A stretch of 64,000 nucleotides of DNA from Dioscorea cayenensis subsp. rotundata (lineage: Eukaryota > Streptophyta > Magnoliopsida > Dioscoreales > Dioscoreaceae), in contig NC_052482.1 in the NCBI RefSeq assembly GCF_009730915.1, positions 20,304,345 to 20,368,344 on the forward strand, given 5' to 3'. Each line of letters opens with the position of its first letter. The stretch's first letter is position 1. The notes beneath the pieces are model-generated. The model had not been told where the DNA came from. It was given only the letters and a program-made list of their open reading frames with translations, and ran no database searches. The position numbers and the translations under genes are program-made. Below are positions 49,600-59,761 of this stretch, in pieces.

Positions 49600-51360
49600 G
49601 TTCTTTTTTTATGTTGAGCATCACTTTTCTCGGGTTTTTACACTAATATGTGTGCTTTTATGTTACTTTTATGCAGGTAGGATTGTGAAACCAATTATGA
49701 AGGAAAGAAGCCAATGTGGATCACAATGCACCGATTTTGGAGAAAATCTTGCTAAAGTTCAAACGCGAAGATATAATTCGGGTGCGAGATGCTAGAGTGT
49801 GTGCCAACCTCCCCGTATTTGAGTTTGCATACCCATTTGGAGGAGCACAAAGGCAGTCACACTCAAACATTCCGACTTATGCACATAGAACAAGATCTCC
49901 ATCAACTTATCCGTCATTGAAGAAGCAAAGCGATCCACGGAATAAACGTGTGCCCGTTTATGTTACCTCGATGAAAAGTGGATTCGGGAGTATTTTTGGA
50001 AGAGTACTGTAGCATGTACTGCATCAAATCACTGTAGCAAAGCACCGTAGCAGTTACTGTTCACAGCCGGCCGAAAATCACAATTCTAGAGAATCCACAC
50101 GGGCGTGTGGAAATTACCCACGCCTGTGTGGAAATTCCACATGGGCGTGTGAAAAATCCACAGGCGTGTGAAATCCTACGGCTCCGACATCGCGCGTTGT
50201 TTGGAAGAAGGTTATTGGGAGAGCTTTCGTCGGCACCGATCCGGCGAGGTGTATCCTAGGCCGGACAAAGGATCCCTTGCGACGAGTAGAGGACTCTCCA
50301 CAAGACCATCGACACGACCATCAAGGGGGTTTTCTATGAATTCATTGCTTTTACATTCTATTTCTTTGATTGTACTTAGCTCCATGGAGAGCTAAACCCC
50401 TAGTGGGTACTTGGGTATTTGTGAACCCTATGATGTATTTGTTTCATTGAATCTCTTTATTATGCTTTCAATCAATTGATGTTTGTTGTGAGTTCCAACC
50501 TTGAATGCTTGATTGTATGAACATTTCCCCTAGAGTGACACTAGGGTTGAGAGTTCTTATTGGTAACCTTGTGAGTGAATGACACACCACGAGTGTTAGA
50601 CAAAGTTAGGTTGGAGAGGATTGAGAGGGTGAGTCAAGAGGTACAGGAGCGTCCCATTTCCCCTCCGACGTGATAGATTCTACCTCCATTCCTCGAGTTT
50701 TTTGCGGCCATAATAGAGTGAATGGTCTAAGGGATGACCCTCTGCTGGGGCTTAGTTGCGCGTGCAACGGAGTGAAGCATTGAGGTGATCTTAGTATGTA
50801 GGGCTTAATCGTGGTTAGGGACCTTCCACCTGGACCAAAGGGTTAGGTCTATAATTAGAAAGAGATTTATCACTTGGAATCCCTAGAGCTCATTGCAACT
50901 CTATGCGAGTGCGAGGTTGAGAGGTTATCTAATCTCTCCTCCGGGATATGTATAGAGTTAGGCATGGTTGACCTTAGATTTGGGACTATGTAATGAAGGA
51001 TTTTCACGACTCACTATTGCATTAATTAGGAAGCATAATAGAGGGTTCTTGCACTTGAAACGATCGTCCTAGGCGGAGCATTATCCGGGTACCCCATCTT
51101 TATCGATTGCCTTACCTTCCTCCTTTACTCGTGCTCTCTTACTTGTTGATTTTACTTTTGAGAATTGAATCATTGTCACACTTATCACTATTAGTCTTTC
51201 ACATAGCTAAGAAGCGGATTAAGTGTTTTTATTCCCTACTCCCTGTAGATTCGATACCCGTTCATCCGGGATTATTACTTCGACAAACCCGTGCACTTGC
51301 GGGATATACGCAAGGGGACCTTGTCACTAACGCAAGACGATATCTAAAAAACCCTATATT
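49600..51360 (+). mobile_element. LTR-like (probably Ty3/gypsy) remnant inside the SOBIR1 pseudogene
   Basis: About 1.75 kb without a coding domain. Its right part has GTAGATTCGATACCCGTTC and CCCGTGCACTTGCGGG followed by GCAAGG and TTGTCA, which resembles the 3' end of large plant gypsy LTRs. It could be a solo LTR. Exact ends and target duplication are not resolved. Confidence 0.45.
50094..50182. repeat. CGTGTGGAAATT minisatellite
   Basis: Four units of about 20-23 bp alternating CACGGGCGTGTGGAAAT and CACGCCTGTGTGGAAAT variants, inside the LTR-like remnant. The repeat is partly self-complementary (CACACG / CGTGTG). Confidence 0.75.
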
Positions 51361-52531
51361 TGAATTAAAATAAAATAATATAACCAACACTGGATCAGTC
51401 TATATGGTGTGAGTCAGTCTGTCAGTCTGACACTTTGTACAGACTGACCCACACCAAATCAATTTGTATTGCAGGGGCGTAAACCATAAATCTACCAGTA
51501 ATTTTTATTGAATTTTCTAACTTTGGGTTAAACACCTTGAATTTGAAGTCACCAAAATCATACTCAAGGCATCTTAGCATTGAGAGCCAAATCGGTTCCG
51601 GTAATGACTTTGGAATGATTAGGAGATTTCCAAGTATTGTTAGTTTTGACGAATTAATATATAGCGTTTGAGGAAATTACTTCGACATAGACCGTAGTAG
51701 CATTGTATTTACCGTAGAGATCTAGGTTGTTAGAGAGGTCTAGAAAGATGAGCTTGTGGAGAGAGGAGAGGGCTTGGGGGATTTGGCCAGAGAAAAGGTG
51801 AGGAAGGCTTGTTCGAGATTGGGGAGTGTGGAGAGGAAATGGATGTCACAGGTAAAGAGGTTGGAGGAAAGATTGAGGATGCCAAGGGCTGTGAGAGACG
51901 AAAGGTCGGAAAGAACTGAGCCAGACAGGCGGTTGCCTTGGAGGTCCAAGGTTTCGAGGTCGGAGAGGAGGGTGAGGGAAAGGGAGATGATGCAGGAGAG
52001 GTGTTGGGAATGGAGGCTGATGGAGATGGCATGGTGTCGACAGCAACGCTAGTGGATGCTTGGGATGGTGCAGATTTTGGGAGGAGAGGAAAACCGAAGT
52101 GGGAGAGAAAATGGGTGAGGGTGGGGGAAGAGGAGATGGAAAGGGAGGCCAAGAGGAGGAGAAGGAGGAGCAAGAGAGTGCCTTTGGGATTTGGCCTACG
52201 AGAAGCATTTATAAAGATTGGGGATAGGTTATGGGAGATTTGGTGTTGATTTTAAATTGGCCACCTTTACTTTGAAAAAATTATAGATTTATCAATCCAC
52301 GATGATTCACTACACTGTGGGCCACTATAAGATGAAATGAGGTTGATTTCACCCTAACCCTAACGCTCTTTAATTTTTATTTTTTAATTCATTCTTATGT
52401 TTGGGTCCTCCTTGACCCTCTGATAGCTCTCATGGTGGATAACAACAAATGGGAGGCATCTTGAAAAAGAAAGACTTCTAAATCTTCTCTCGTATATATG
52501 TTAGAGATAAAATAACTATAGTTCTAACTAT

Positions 52532-52966
52532 CAGAACCGGTCTTAATGAAAATGGGCCTCAGATAAAATCATAATAAATTTGTTTAGAAATAAATCTCAT
52601 AATAAAAATAAAAATAAAAATAATTACAATAAATAAAAATAATAGTAACTGGAAATTTTATATAATTTTTTTAAAAAAAATGAATTGCGAGGGACTAGTG
52701 TAAGATCAAATTTATTACATATTGATATTATTATAAATTAACTTTTTATAGTTTAGAAGAGCATGAGGTCCTATTCTAATGCCAAATTTATTGGATATCT
52801 ATATGATTAAATTTTATAGTTTAAAAAGCAGTTAAAATTTTTAATATTATAACTATGTGAATAGCATAATAGTAAATGAATATTTTAAATATAATTTAAA
52901 AAAATAAAAATTTATAGGCCCCTAAAAGATTATGGCGCTCTAGGCATAGGCCTATGGCTGGGCCTA
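52532..52966. mobile_element. hAT MITE with perfect 8-bp target duplication
   Basis: 435 bp flanked on both sides by CTAACTAT (52524-52531 and 52967-52974). Ends are CAGAACCGGTCTTA and, reverse-complemented, TAGGCCCAGCCATA, imperfect inverted repeats of the CAGGGCC type seen in plant hAT elements. Sub-terminal GGGCCT (left) and AGGCCC (right) also pair. The interior is AT-rich, with no coding region. Confidence 0.75.
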
Positions 52967-52974
52967 CTAACTAT

Positions 52975-54060
52975 AGTAAGGCAATAAGTTCACTATGGAC
53001 GTTTGTAGAGCATCCGCAAAAAATGAAAAGTAAGAGAGAAAAGGTAGAGAAAAAGACAGAGATAAGGGTGAAGAGAGAAGACACGCAACAACAACAAAGA
53101 ATAATGGCTGAGGGTTGTATACGGTTAGAAAAAGATGGGTTGATTGGTTTTAAAAGATTTATTTAAAGAAGAGGGAGGGCAGGGAGACCAGTGCAATTTG
53201 GGTTGGAACCCTGTTATTGAAGGATCATTGAAGAGTGGTGATCAAATGATTGTGATGCGAGAACTGTGCATCACACACGATACTATTGATAGCATTGTTA
53301 GCAATTACTATTGGCATCACTGTTCACAACATTGGATGATATATAACTTTTGAATTCGTGCACAGCTAAACAATAATGGATGATGTACATCCATTGAATT
53401 CATGTACATCTGTTGGATTTGAATCCAACAGCTGATATACTGATTTTTGTAAAATTCTTATTTACAAACGTTCGTAGAAGACATGCCCACTTATAGTAAT
53501 ATGTTATATACTCATTATACACATTATTTTATAGGACAAATAGACATACTATAGGTATTATAGTAGACTAGACAATATAGTGTAATATATATATATATAC
53601 ATATATCATAATAATATGGTATATAATAATATAGCATACTATATATAGTTCTTAACCAAATAATTAATAGTAAGAGTATATACAATACACTCAATTTAGG
53701 GTAATATTAATGTAAATATAATGTATATTAATAACTATTTATGTTTTTAATATTTATTTATCTTTAATAAACTAATTTACTTTGACAAATCAATCTTAAA
53801 AAATTGATGGTATGTATAGATGCAAATATGAAGATTTAATAAGATTCGGCATGGATATACATGTAAAAAAAAAAATTGGTATACACTTATTAAAATATAG
53901 TTTGTATGGTGTACTTACACACTATATATTATATACCATATATATACATTATATGTATATGAAGCCAAGCACCCTCATTTAGCTAAATGAACAAAATAAA
54001 AATAACAATGAAAACAAAAAAGTTAACATATAGTATATGTGTATGTATGTATATATATTA
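52975..54060. other. AT-rich spacer
   Basis: Short chance frames at 52954-53353 resemble nothing known. From about 53500 the DNA is very AT-rich with short TATATA runs and word repeats (ATATAGTATA, TATGTATA). No gene recognised. Confidence 0.5.
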
Positions 54061-54061
54061 A

Positions 54062-55310
54062 ATAAATTGGAATAATCTTTCATTTGCATCCTTACATGCT
54101 GCACCTAAGAGTATGACACTGTATCTCCCAAGTAGATGTGTTCCGTCAAGAATAGCATGGGCCTACATCCCTTTCGAAAACCATTAAAAACCATATCTAA
54201 ATTGCTCACCATCCTTATCAATGATGACAATGCTTCCCGAATTAGTTTCAGCTAACTTTCCCGCATACCATAACAAGCAGATCATAGCTTGTTATATCAC
54301 TTAAATGGAGAATTCCTCGTGCTAACTCTTTACCCACTCAAGCATGTTTGTATGGCAAATAAACCCCTTGTTCATGCAATATATCCTGTTGTATATCCAT
54401 GACCTGTTATAGAGGACAATCCCAGAGTTTTTGAATTACTTTCCTACTAACCCATTTCTTTGATACTTTTGGATGTGATATTGTGCTGATACCTCCACCA
54501 CAATGTGTGCACCCCTTGAGTTGTTTTGATTATAAATGTTGACAGATTGCCATCTCTTGAGGCATGAACACACCATTAACAACTAGCGGCAACACATGTC
54601 ATAGTAACTCTATCTTAATTTTTTTACAAAATGAAAGTTGAAATTCCGGTTGATAGCATAGTCACACAAGGCCTCCTTGAATTGTGTTGCACTTACATAA
54701 CATTGACCAACCGTGATCACGTCAAGTTCAAAATTGCTTGAAGAGTTCGATATTGGCATAGGTCCCCAAGACAAACTTGATAACGGCACGGGGTATTGAT
54801 TAAATGAAGTGCTTTGTGACAAAGAATCCCCAATTGCATCAATACAAATATTTAGGGAATGCAAGGTAGCATACGTTAACATAAGCCACCATAAATAAAT
54901 GTTTAGGGAATTATAAAGACTTAAACGTCAAAATTTACACATGATAAAATGATTTCTAACGATAAAATAATTACAACAAAATGAATTTAAATGCAATAGA
55001 GAAATTGAGAACACATTATAGAGGGTCTGCATTGTAAAGAAGATAACCAGTAAATAGATACGATAATTACAATAATACTGATGACACAGAAGAGATCTAT
55101 GTCATTCCATTGTCAATCGCAACTATCATATCTACCACATGCTTGTCAAACATATGGTGAATATGGCACATCCGCTGGAAGACGCTTTTTGAGCTAATGC
55201 AAGACATCGTCTTGTGTGCATCTGGCATTAAATACTTGACCCTCACCCGGGTAACTTCAAGTTTCCACCGTTTGCATATTTCATCTAGTATCGACCCCCA
55301 TACAATTAAG
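54062..55310 (-). pseudogene. Second MULE MURA-type transposase, N-terminal half, decayed
   Basis: Minus strand. 55300-55115 encodes EICKRWKLEVTRVRVKYLMP and FQRMCHIHHMFDKHVVDMIV, the MULE N-terminal region. 54740-54610 encodes FELDVITVGQCY and FKEALCDYAINRNFNFHFVK, the Mutator DNA-binding domain. 54605-54062 continues in several frames (WCVHASRDGNLSTFI, SYDLLVWYAGKLAE-like, and GCRPMLFL followed by a decayed DGTHLLGRYSVILLGA segment that should hold the first DDE aspartate). It ends abruptly after KDANERLFQF in AT-rich DNA, so the catalytic core, SWIM finger and left terminus are missing. Frameshifts and stops throughout. It is more complete than the MURA remnant at 27.3-28.3 kb, and its sequence is related but clearly different. 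Confidence 0.78.
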
Positions 55311-55759
55311 ACAGTGAAGTGTAAGCCACAACCCTCTCTCTGATGGCGCGCAATATTGTAAAATGCATTTATCTATGCCTTGCATCAATAAAACTAACAT
55401 AGGTGAGATAGTCATTAAAATGGTCATTAATAAATCGATGATAAGATAGAGAAAATAAACGCTACCAAAAAACATTTGTTACTTGCACCTTTTTTCACTG
55501 CAAGCTTTCACTCCCTGCTACTCTTCTATATACTAGTATTTAATACCATGGTGTCTCACCTCAGTCATGATCGACTTTTCTCCCCACTTAGGTATGTTCA
55601 GGTTGAGAAAAGACTGACTCTATTCATTACAAAAGGAATGATAAGAAAAACAACGAAAACAAGAAGCTTCTTTTGCAAGACAATAAAAACACACAACTAT
55701 ACTTTGATAAGACTGGTGCCATTCTTTTTTTTTCCCTCCCCTCTCAAAAAGCATGTAAT

Positions 55760-56430
55760 GCTTTGCTTGTTTGGAGATTTGGGAAGGTTTTATAAAATAT
55801 GGTAAGATATGGTAAGGTATGGTAAATGAGGTTGTAAATCATATTTTGCTTGGGACAAAGGTAGAGTAAATGAAGGTTTTTGAACCATGTTGTGCTTGGT
55901 TTAAAGGTAAGGTAAGGTAAAGTTATATATTAAAATTACCAAAAAACCCTTTGAATGTTAAAATATATACATATCAAACATAACTTTTCAATAAAATATT
56001 TTTATTTATTACAATTAAGTTATAATCATAAATGGTAAAACTTTTCAAATACAAATTCTTGATACAAACCAAATTTCACATTAAAAAGAAATTCGAATAA
56101 TTTACATAATGAACATAGTCTAATGAACATCAAAGTTCACATATATAAAACAAAGAATTAAAAAAATTTCAAACAATTTACACCAAAGTTAAAATATAAG
56201 GCATGTATGTAATTGTTAAAAGTGTAAAAAGGGCATTTTAGTCAAGTGAAAATGTAAAACCCTCCCAACCCCCCCAATTTGGAGGGTTGAGAAGTGGGGG
56301 TAAAATAGAGGTTCTCAAACCTCCATTTTACCCCCATAAACCATACCGTATAAAAAACTTTGGATCTAAGCAAGGTTTTACCTAAAACCATACTTTACAA
56401 AACGATGCAAAACCTCCAAACAAACAAGGC
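55760..56430. mobile_element. TIR element (MITE-like) with internal snap-back hairpins
   Basis: The left end GCTTTGCTTGTTTGGAG and the reverse-complemented right end GCCTTGTTTGTTTGGAG match at 15 of 17 positions. Similarity continues inward (GGTTTTATAAAATATGG against CGTTTTGTAAAGTATGG). Flanks share GTAAT, so a short target duplication is possible but unclear. Inside near 56255-56335 are two hairpins: CCCTCC/GGAGGG arms and GGGGGTAAAAT/ATTTTACCCCC arms. GGTAAGGTAT-type words repeat in the left half. No coding region. Confidence 0.6.
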
Positions 56431-56789
56431 ATGGTAATTCTGGGTTTTTTAGAATTTTCACGGATCAGAGTAACAACAAGGATAATATAGAAAAAAATTT
56501 TAAAAATTGGAACTGAAACGTAGTATAGGCATTTAGCAGAGGGACTGAACAGTACATTTAGAAAATTTCAGGGACTAATAAATAAATAAATAAATAAATA
56601 AATATATATATATATATATAAAAAGAAAGCAAATAGAAACAGCAGGAACTTCGATGCATCAGTGGGAGGAGCCGGTAGCCGCCGCCGCCACCAAAAATCC
56701 CAAATTGAACCTCTTCGTTCACTTATCAAGTGTGATTTGAGTGATCCGTGAATGCTCTTTGAGATTAATCCCAGTGTTTGTTCACGGAA
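56431..56789 (+). promoter_or_regulatory. TIM14 promoter and 5' UTR
   Basis: Short spacer with an (AAATA)n/(TA)n run at 56577-56621, then a GC-richer leader (56640-56789) with (GCC)n before the start codon. Core promoter elements not assigned. Confidence 0.45.
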
Positions 56790-59319
56790 ATGGTGAGCGC
56801 CTCTAAAGCTATTGATTTGCTCCGTGTTTTGTTTTCTGAGTTTTAATCTGGTAATTGAGCATTTTTTTTTTTAATTATTTGGTGTTTTAGTTTTGTTTAT
56901 TTGATGTTTTAGTGGGAGTTTGGTGTTGTTATGCTAGTTTTTAGTGTTTGGATTTGAATCATGAGAAAAAAATGGTGGATTTTGCGTGTCATTTATAAAA
57001 TTTTGTGAAAAAACTTTGTTATTTTTCATTTAATCCAGTAAAAAGCACTTCTTTTCATGATCTATGAATCATGATCTGTGGAAAAATTGAATGGTTTAGT
57101 CTATGATTCAGTATTCTGTAACAATGGCTGCAATATTTGCTCCTCTACATTACAAATTCAAGTTAGTGCATGCTTGGGATGATACATTTGGGAAAAATTT
57201 AATCAAACAGTTGGTTAGATTTTGCTATAAATTAACCACTCAAATATGGATTGACTCGAGAAGAATGTGGATGTTATTATGCAAGTCTTAGTACCACTGC
57301 TTGTGTTAACATGTTTCTCATGCGGCACATTGTCTTTTCGAAGTGATTTTTGGTATATATTTCATACATTTTACCATCCATCACTTGATGTAGAGATCTA
57401 AGTAGAAAACTAGCCAAGTCTTATAAAAAGGTTGTGTGCGTTTGAACTTCAGAAATGGTGTCTGCGTCAACGACTCGCTCTTTACTTAATGTTTAGTTTC
57501 TTCATGTTACTAACTGTATTTATATGAGGATTGAACATCATTTGTGGCGTTCCTTCTGTACATGTCTCACTTGTCAAGTTTGATGTTTGTTTTGTTGTTT
57601 TCCTTATCTTCATGTCCGGCAACTATAGTTTGGAGCCCTGATAGAGTATACATAAGAGCATGATGTATCCCGAGTTTATGGTGACATTGATTATGCATCC
57701 TTTTCTTTTTCCTAAAAGTAGCAGCCCTTCAAGTGAACCATCTTTACTTTATGTTTAGTTTCTTGTGTTACAAACAGTGTTAATATGACAATTGGACATC
57801 ATTTCTGACGTTCTTTCTGTATGTGCCTCACTTCTCGAGTTTGACATTCTTTTTTTGTCGTTTTCATTGTCTTCATATGTGGCAACTATAGATTGGACTC
57901 CTGATAGAACACGCATAGTAGCATGATGCATCCTGAGATTTTGGTGACATTGATTATGCATCTTTTTCTATTTCCCGAAAGTAGCAGCCTTTCGAGTGAA
58001 CCATCTGTTTTATTAAATGTTTATTCTGTTGTCTCTAACCCAACCGAGTTTGCTGATTAGTAGAATGTTATGGAGCGGAAGGTTGTTGGTCATAATTGTT
58101 TGAGTGCTGCTTGAGTTATTTTTTCTGAAATAGAAATTTTGTTTTTATATATTTCTTGAATGAATGAATCGTACAACTATTAACGAGAATTCTTTGCTTG
58201 AAACTAAAAGTGTGGTATCAATCCATCACAAAACTGATTCCATTAGTTGGGATGTCAAATTTATTTCATCTTGTGCTAGCATTTTTCAATTGCGTTGATA
58301 AGGCCATGACCATTATTGATCTCTTCTGATCTTTAGAGTCTTGCTGCTTTAGTTTCTCTGTTTAATATATATATATATATATACATAAATATTTTGCTGC
58401 AGATCCCTTAGTGAAATTTGATGAACTTTTGAGTCTTGTTTTCATTTCGTTTTTGTTTTTTTGGATATTTGGATAGGCGACACCATTTTTAGCAGGGTTG
58501 GCAGTTGCCGCTGCTGCACTTGCTGGCAGATACAGTATTCAAGCTTGGCATGCATACAAGGCTCAGCCTGCTGTTCCTCGGTTGCGTAAATTTTATGAAG
58601 GTGGCTTCCAACCTACTATGACCAGAAGAGAGGCTGCTCTTATTCTTGGAATTAGGTGAGTGCATCTCCGAAAATCATGAGAAAAGAAGTTTGACAGCGT
58701 AAAATGCTACAAATACTGCTAATCAGAGACATCAGATATATGTGAATTAGTTATAAAGCATATTAAGATGATATTTCTTTTGTCATTCTCATTTATGTGT
58801 AGCCAAACAGATACCTGTTTTACCTGAGATAGTCGTATCCAAGCTGCTGCCTAAACAATATTATCTGACAAACTATAAATGAATATATTTCTTTCTGAGC
58901 ATTTTATCCTTTATGTTCCATTTTTGTATTTTTGGTTTGATTCTGTCTTCATTTACTTGCATTCTTCTGTCTTGCCATGAGTTTGCAGGGCACTATTGTT
59001 CTAGTATCTTAACCACTTAAACTTCTATATAAGTTCTAGCCTGTTTGGTTATGATTCTTGATGGTTTAGCCAATGGTTGTTTTGAAACAAGATGAAGTTG
59101 CTTAATCAATCACACATGCTGATCATTTCTTCATTAACAAATTCATAAATTGCATTGAACAGGGAGAACACAACACCCGACAAAGTTAGAGAAGCACACA
59201 GAAAAGTGATGGTGGCGAACCATCCAGATGCAGGAGGAAGCCATTACCTCGCTTCAAAGATCAATGAGGCAAAAGACGTGTTGCTCGGGAAAACCAAAGG
59301 TGGTGGATCGGCCTTCTGA
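56790..59319 (+). CDS. TIM14: Mitochondrial import inner membrane translocase subunit TIM14 (PAM18)
   Basis: J-protein that stimulates mitochondrial Hsp70 in the presequence-translocase motor at the matrix face of the inner membrane. Exons: 56790-56792 (only the ATG), 58477-58655, 59163-59319, giving 112 aa, the standard plant length. Residues 4-18 form the single membrane helix ([15 protein letters not shown]). The J domain follows at about 50-108, with the HPD triad at 81-83 (NHPDAGGS). It ends [10 protein letters not shown]. The first exon carries just the start codon, joined at ATG|GTGAGC to an acceptor 1.7 kb away; the resulting GCG-ACA-CCA codons match the known MATPF-type start. No defects seen. 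Confidence 0.95.
57491..58012 (+). repeat. Diverged tandem duplication in TIM14 intron 1
   Basis: Two copies, offset 262 bp, start at 57491 and 57753. Both contain GTTTAGTTTCTT, GGCAACTATAG, AGCATGATG, TTGGTGACATTGATTATGCA-like text and GTAGCAGCC near their ends. They have many substitutions, so the duplication is old. Function unknown. Confidence 0.85.
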
Positions 59320-59761
59320 TCTTTTTGCTGCCGAGTTTCTGGATGTCCTCAAAATGGCAGAGATGGATGGTGAAATTTTGATTTGCAAATCAGAAGATCA
59401 GTTTGATTCATTGTGTACTGATTATATGATAATCGGGAACGTATCATGCAACAATATACATGAATTTGATGCTTGCACTTAACTTTCCAGATTTGGATGG
59501 TGTGAATTATCATATCTATTGATCATCAGGGTATTATTTGGATAAATTAAAGAGAAAAGCAACAGTGAAATAAAATGAAATAGAACAATATTGCATGCAT
59601 TTAAACAAGTCAATGCGAGACAAGCACAATCTCTGCAAAGAAGGTATCATGAAAGAACATTACACTCAAGAGACAAATGAATCAAAAGTACAATAAATAA
59701 ATAGACCGTAATTTCAATCTGTTATTTGAACAGCTAAATTCCCTCCAATGATTTCATGGTC

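Larger units (their letters stand above)
49125..52250 (-). pseudogene. SOBIR1-like LRR receptor kinase, fragmented
   Basis: SOBIR1 is the plasma-membrane adaptor kinase of LRR receptor-like immune proteins. The N-terminal part lies at 52250-51680: a Leu-rich signal-like segment, then LRRs in shifting frames (SLTLLSDLETLDLQGNRLSG, LGILNLSSNLF, FLSTLPNLE, LHKLIFLDLSNN). The kinase part lies at about 49545-49125: KNSKVLDKF, KIRSEIQTMGHI, a frameshift, then LLAHLPRP, YEYMKNETL, GIAARLEYLHM and RIIHQDLKPANILLDD. HRD is changed to HQD, and the DFG segment is deleted. About 2 kb of LTR-like sequence separates the parts, replacing the last LRRs, the membrane helix and the P-loop. The 3' end is cut off by the Copia LTR. 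The SOBIR1 assignment rests on the EIQT-G-I..LLPLLAH and LEYLHM..RIIHxDLKPAN motifs. Confidence 0.8.

Noticed and set aside
50094..50182. CRISPR-like spaced repeats
   Set aside because: Units are contiguous variants without unique spacers, in a plant LTR-like sequence; a minisatellite explains them.
51756..52249. Plus-strand Arg/Glu-rich frames
   Set aside because: They are the complement of the Leu/Ser-rich LRR region of the SOBIR1 pseudogene.
52954..53353. Two small plus-strand frames with Lys/Arg-rich text
   Set aside because: No recognisable domain and no splice context; one begins inside the hAT MITE end.
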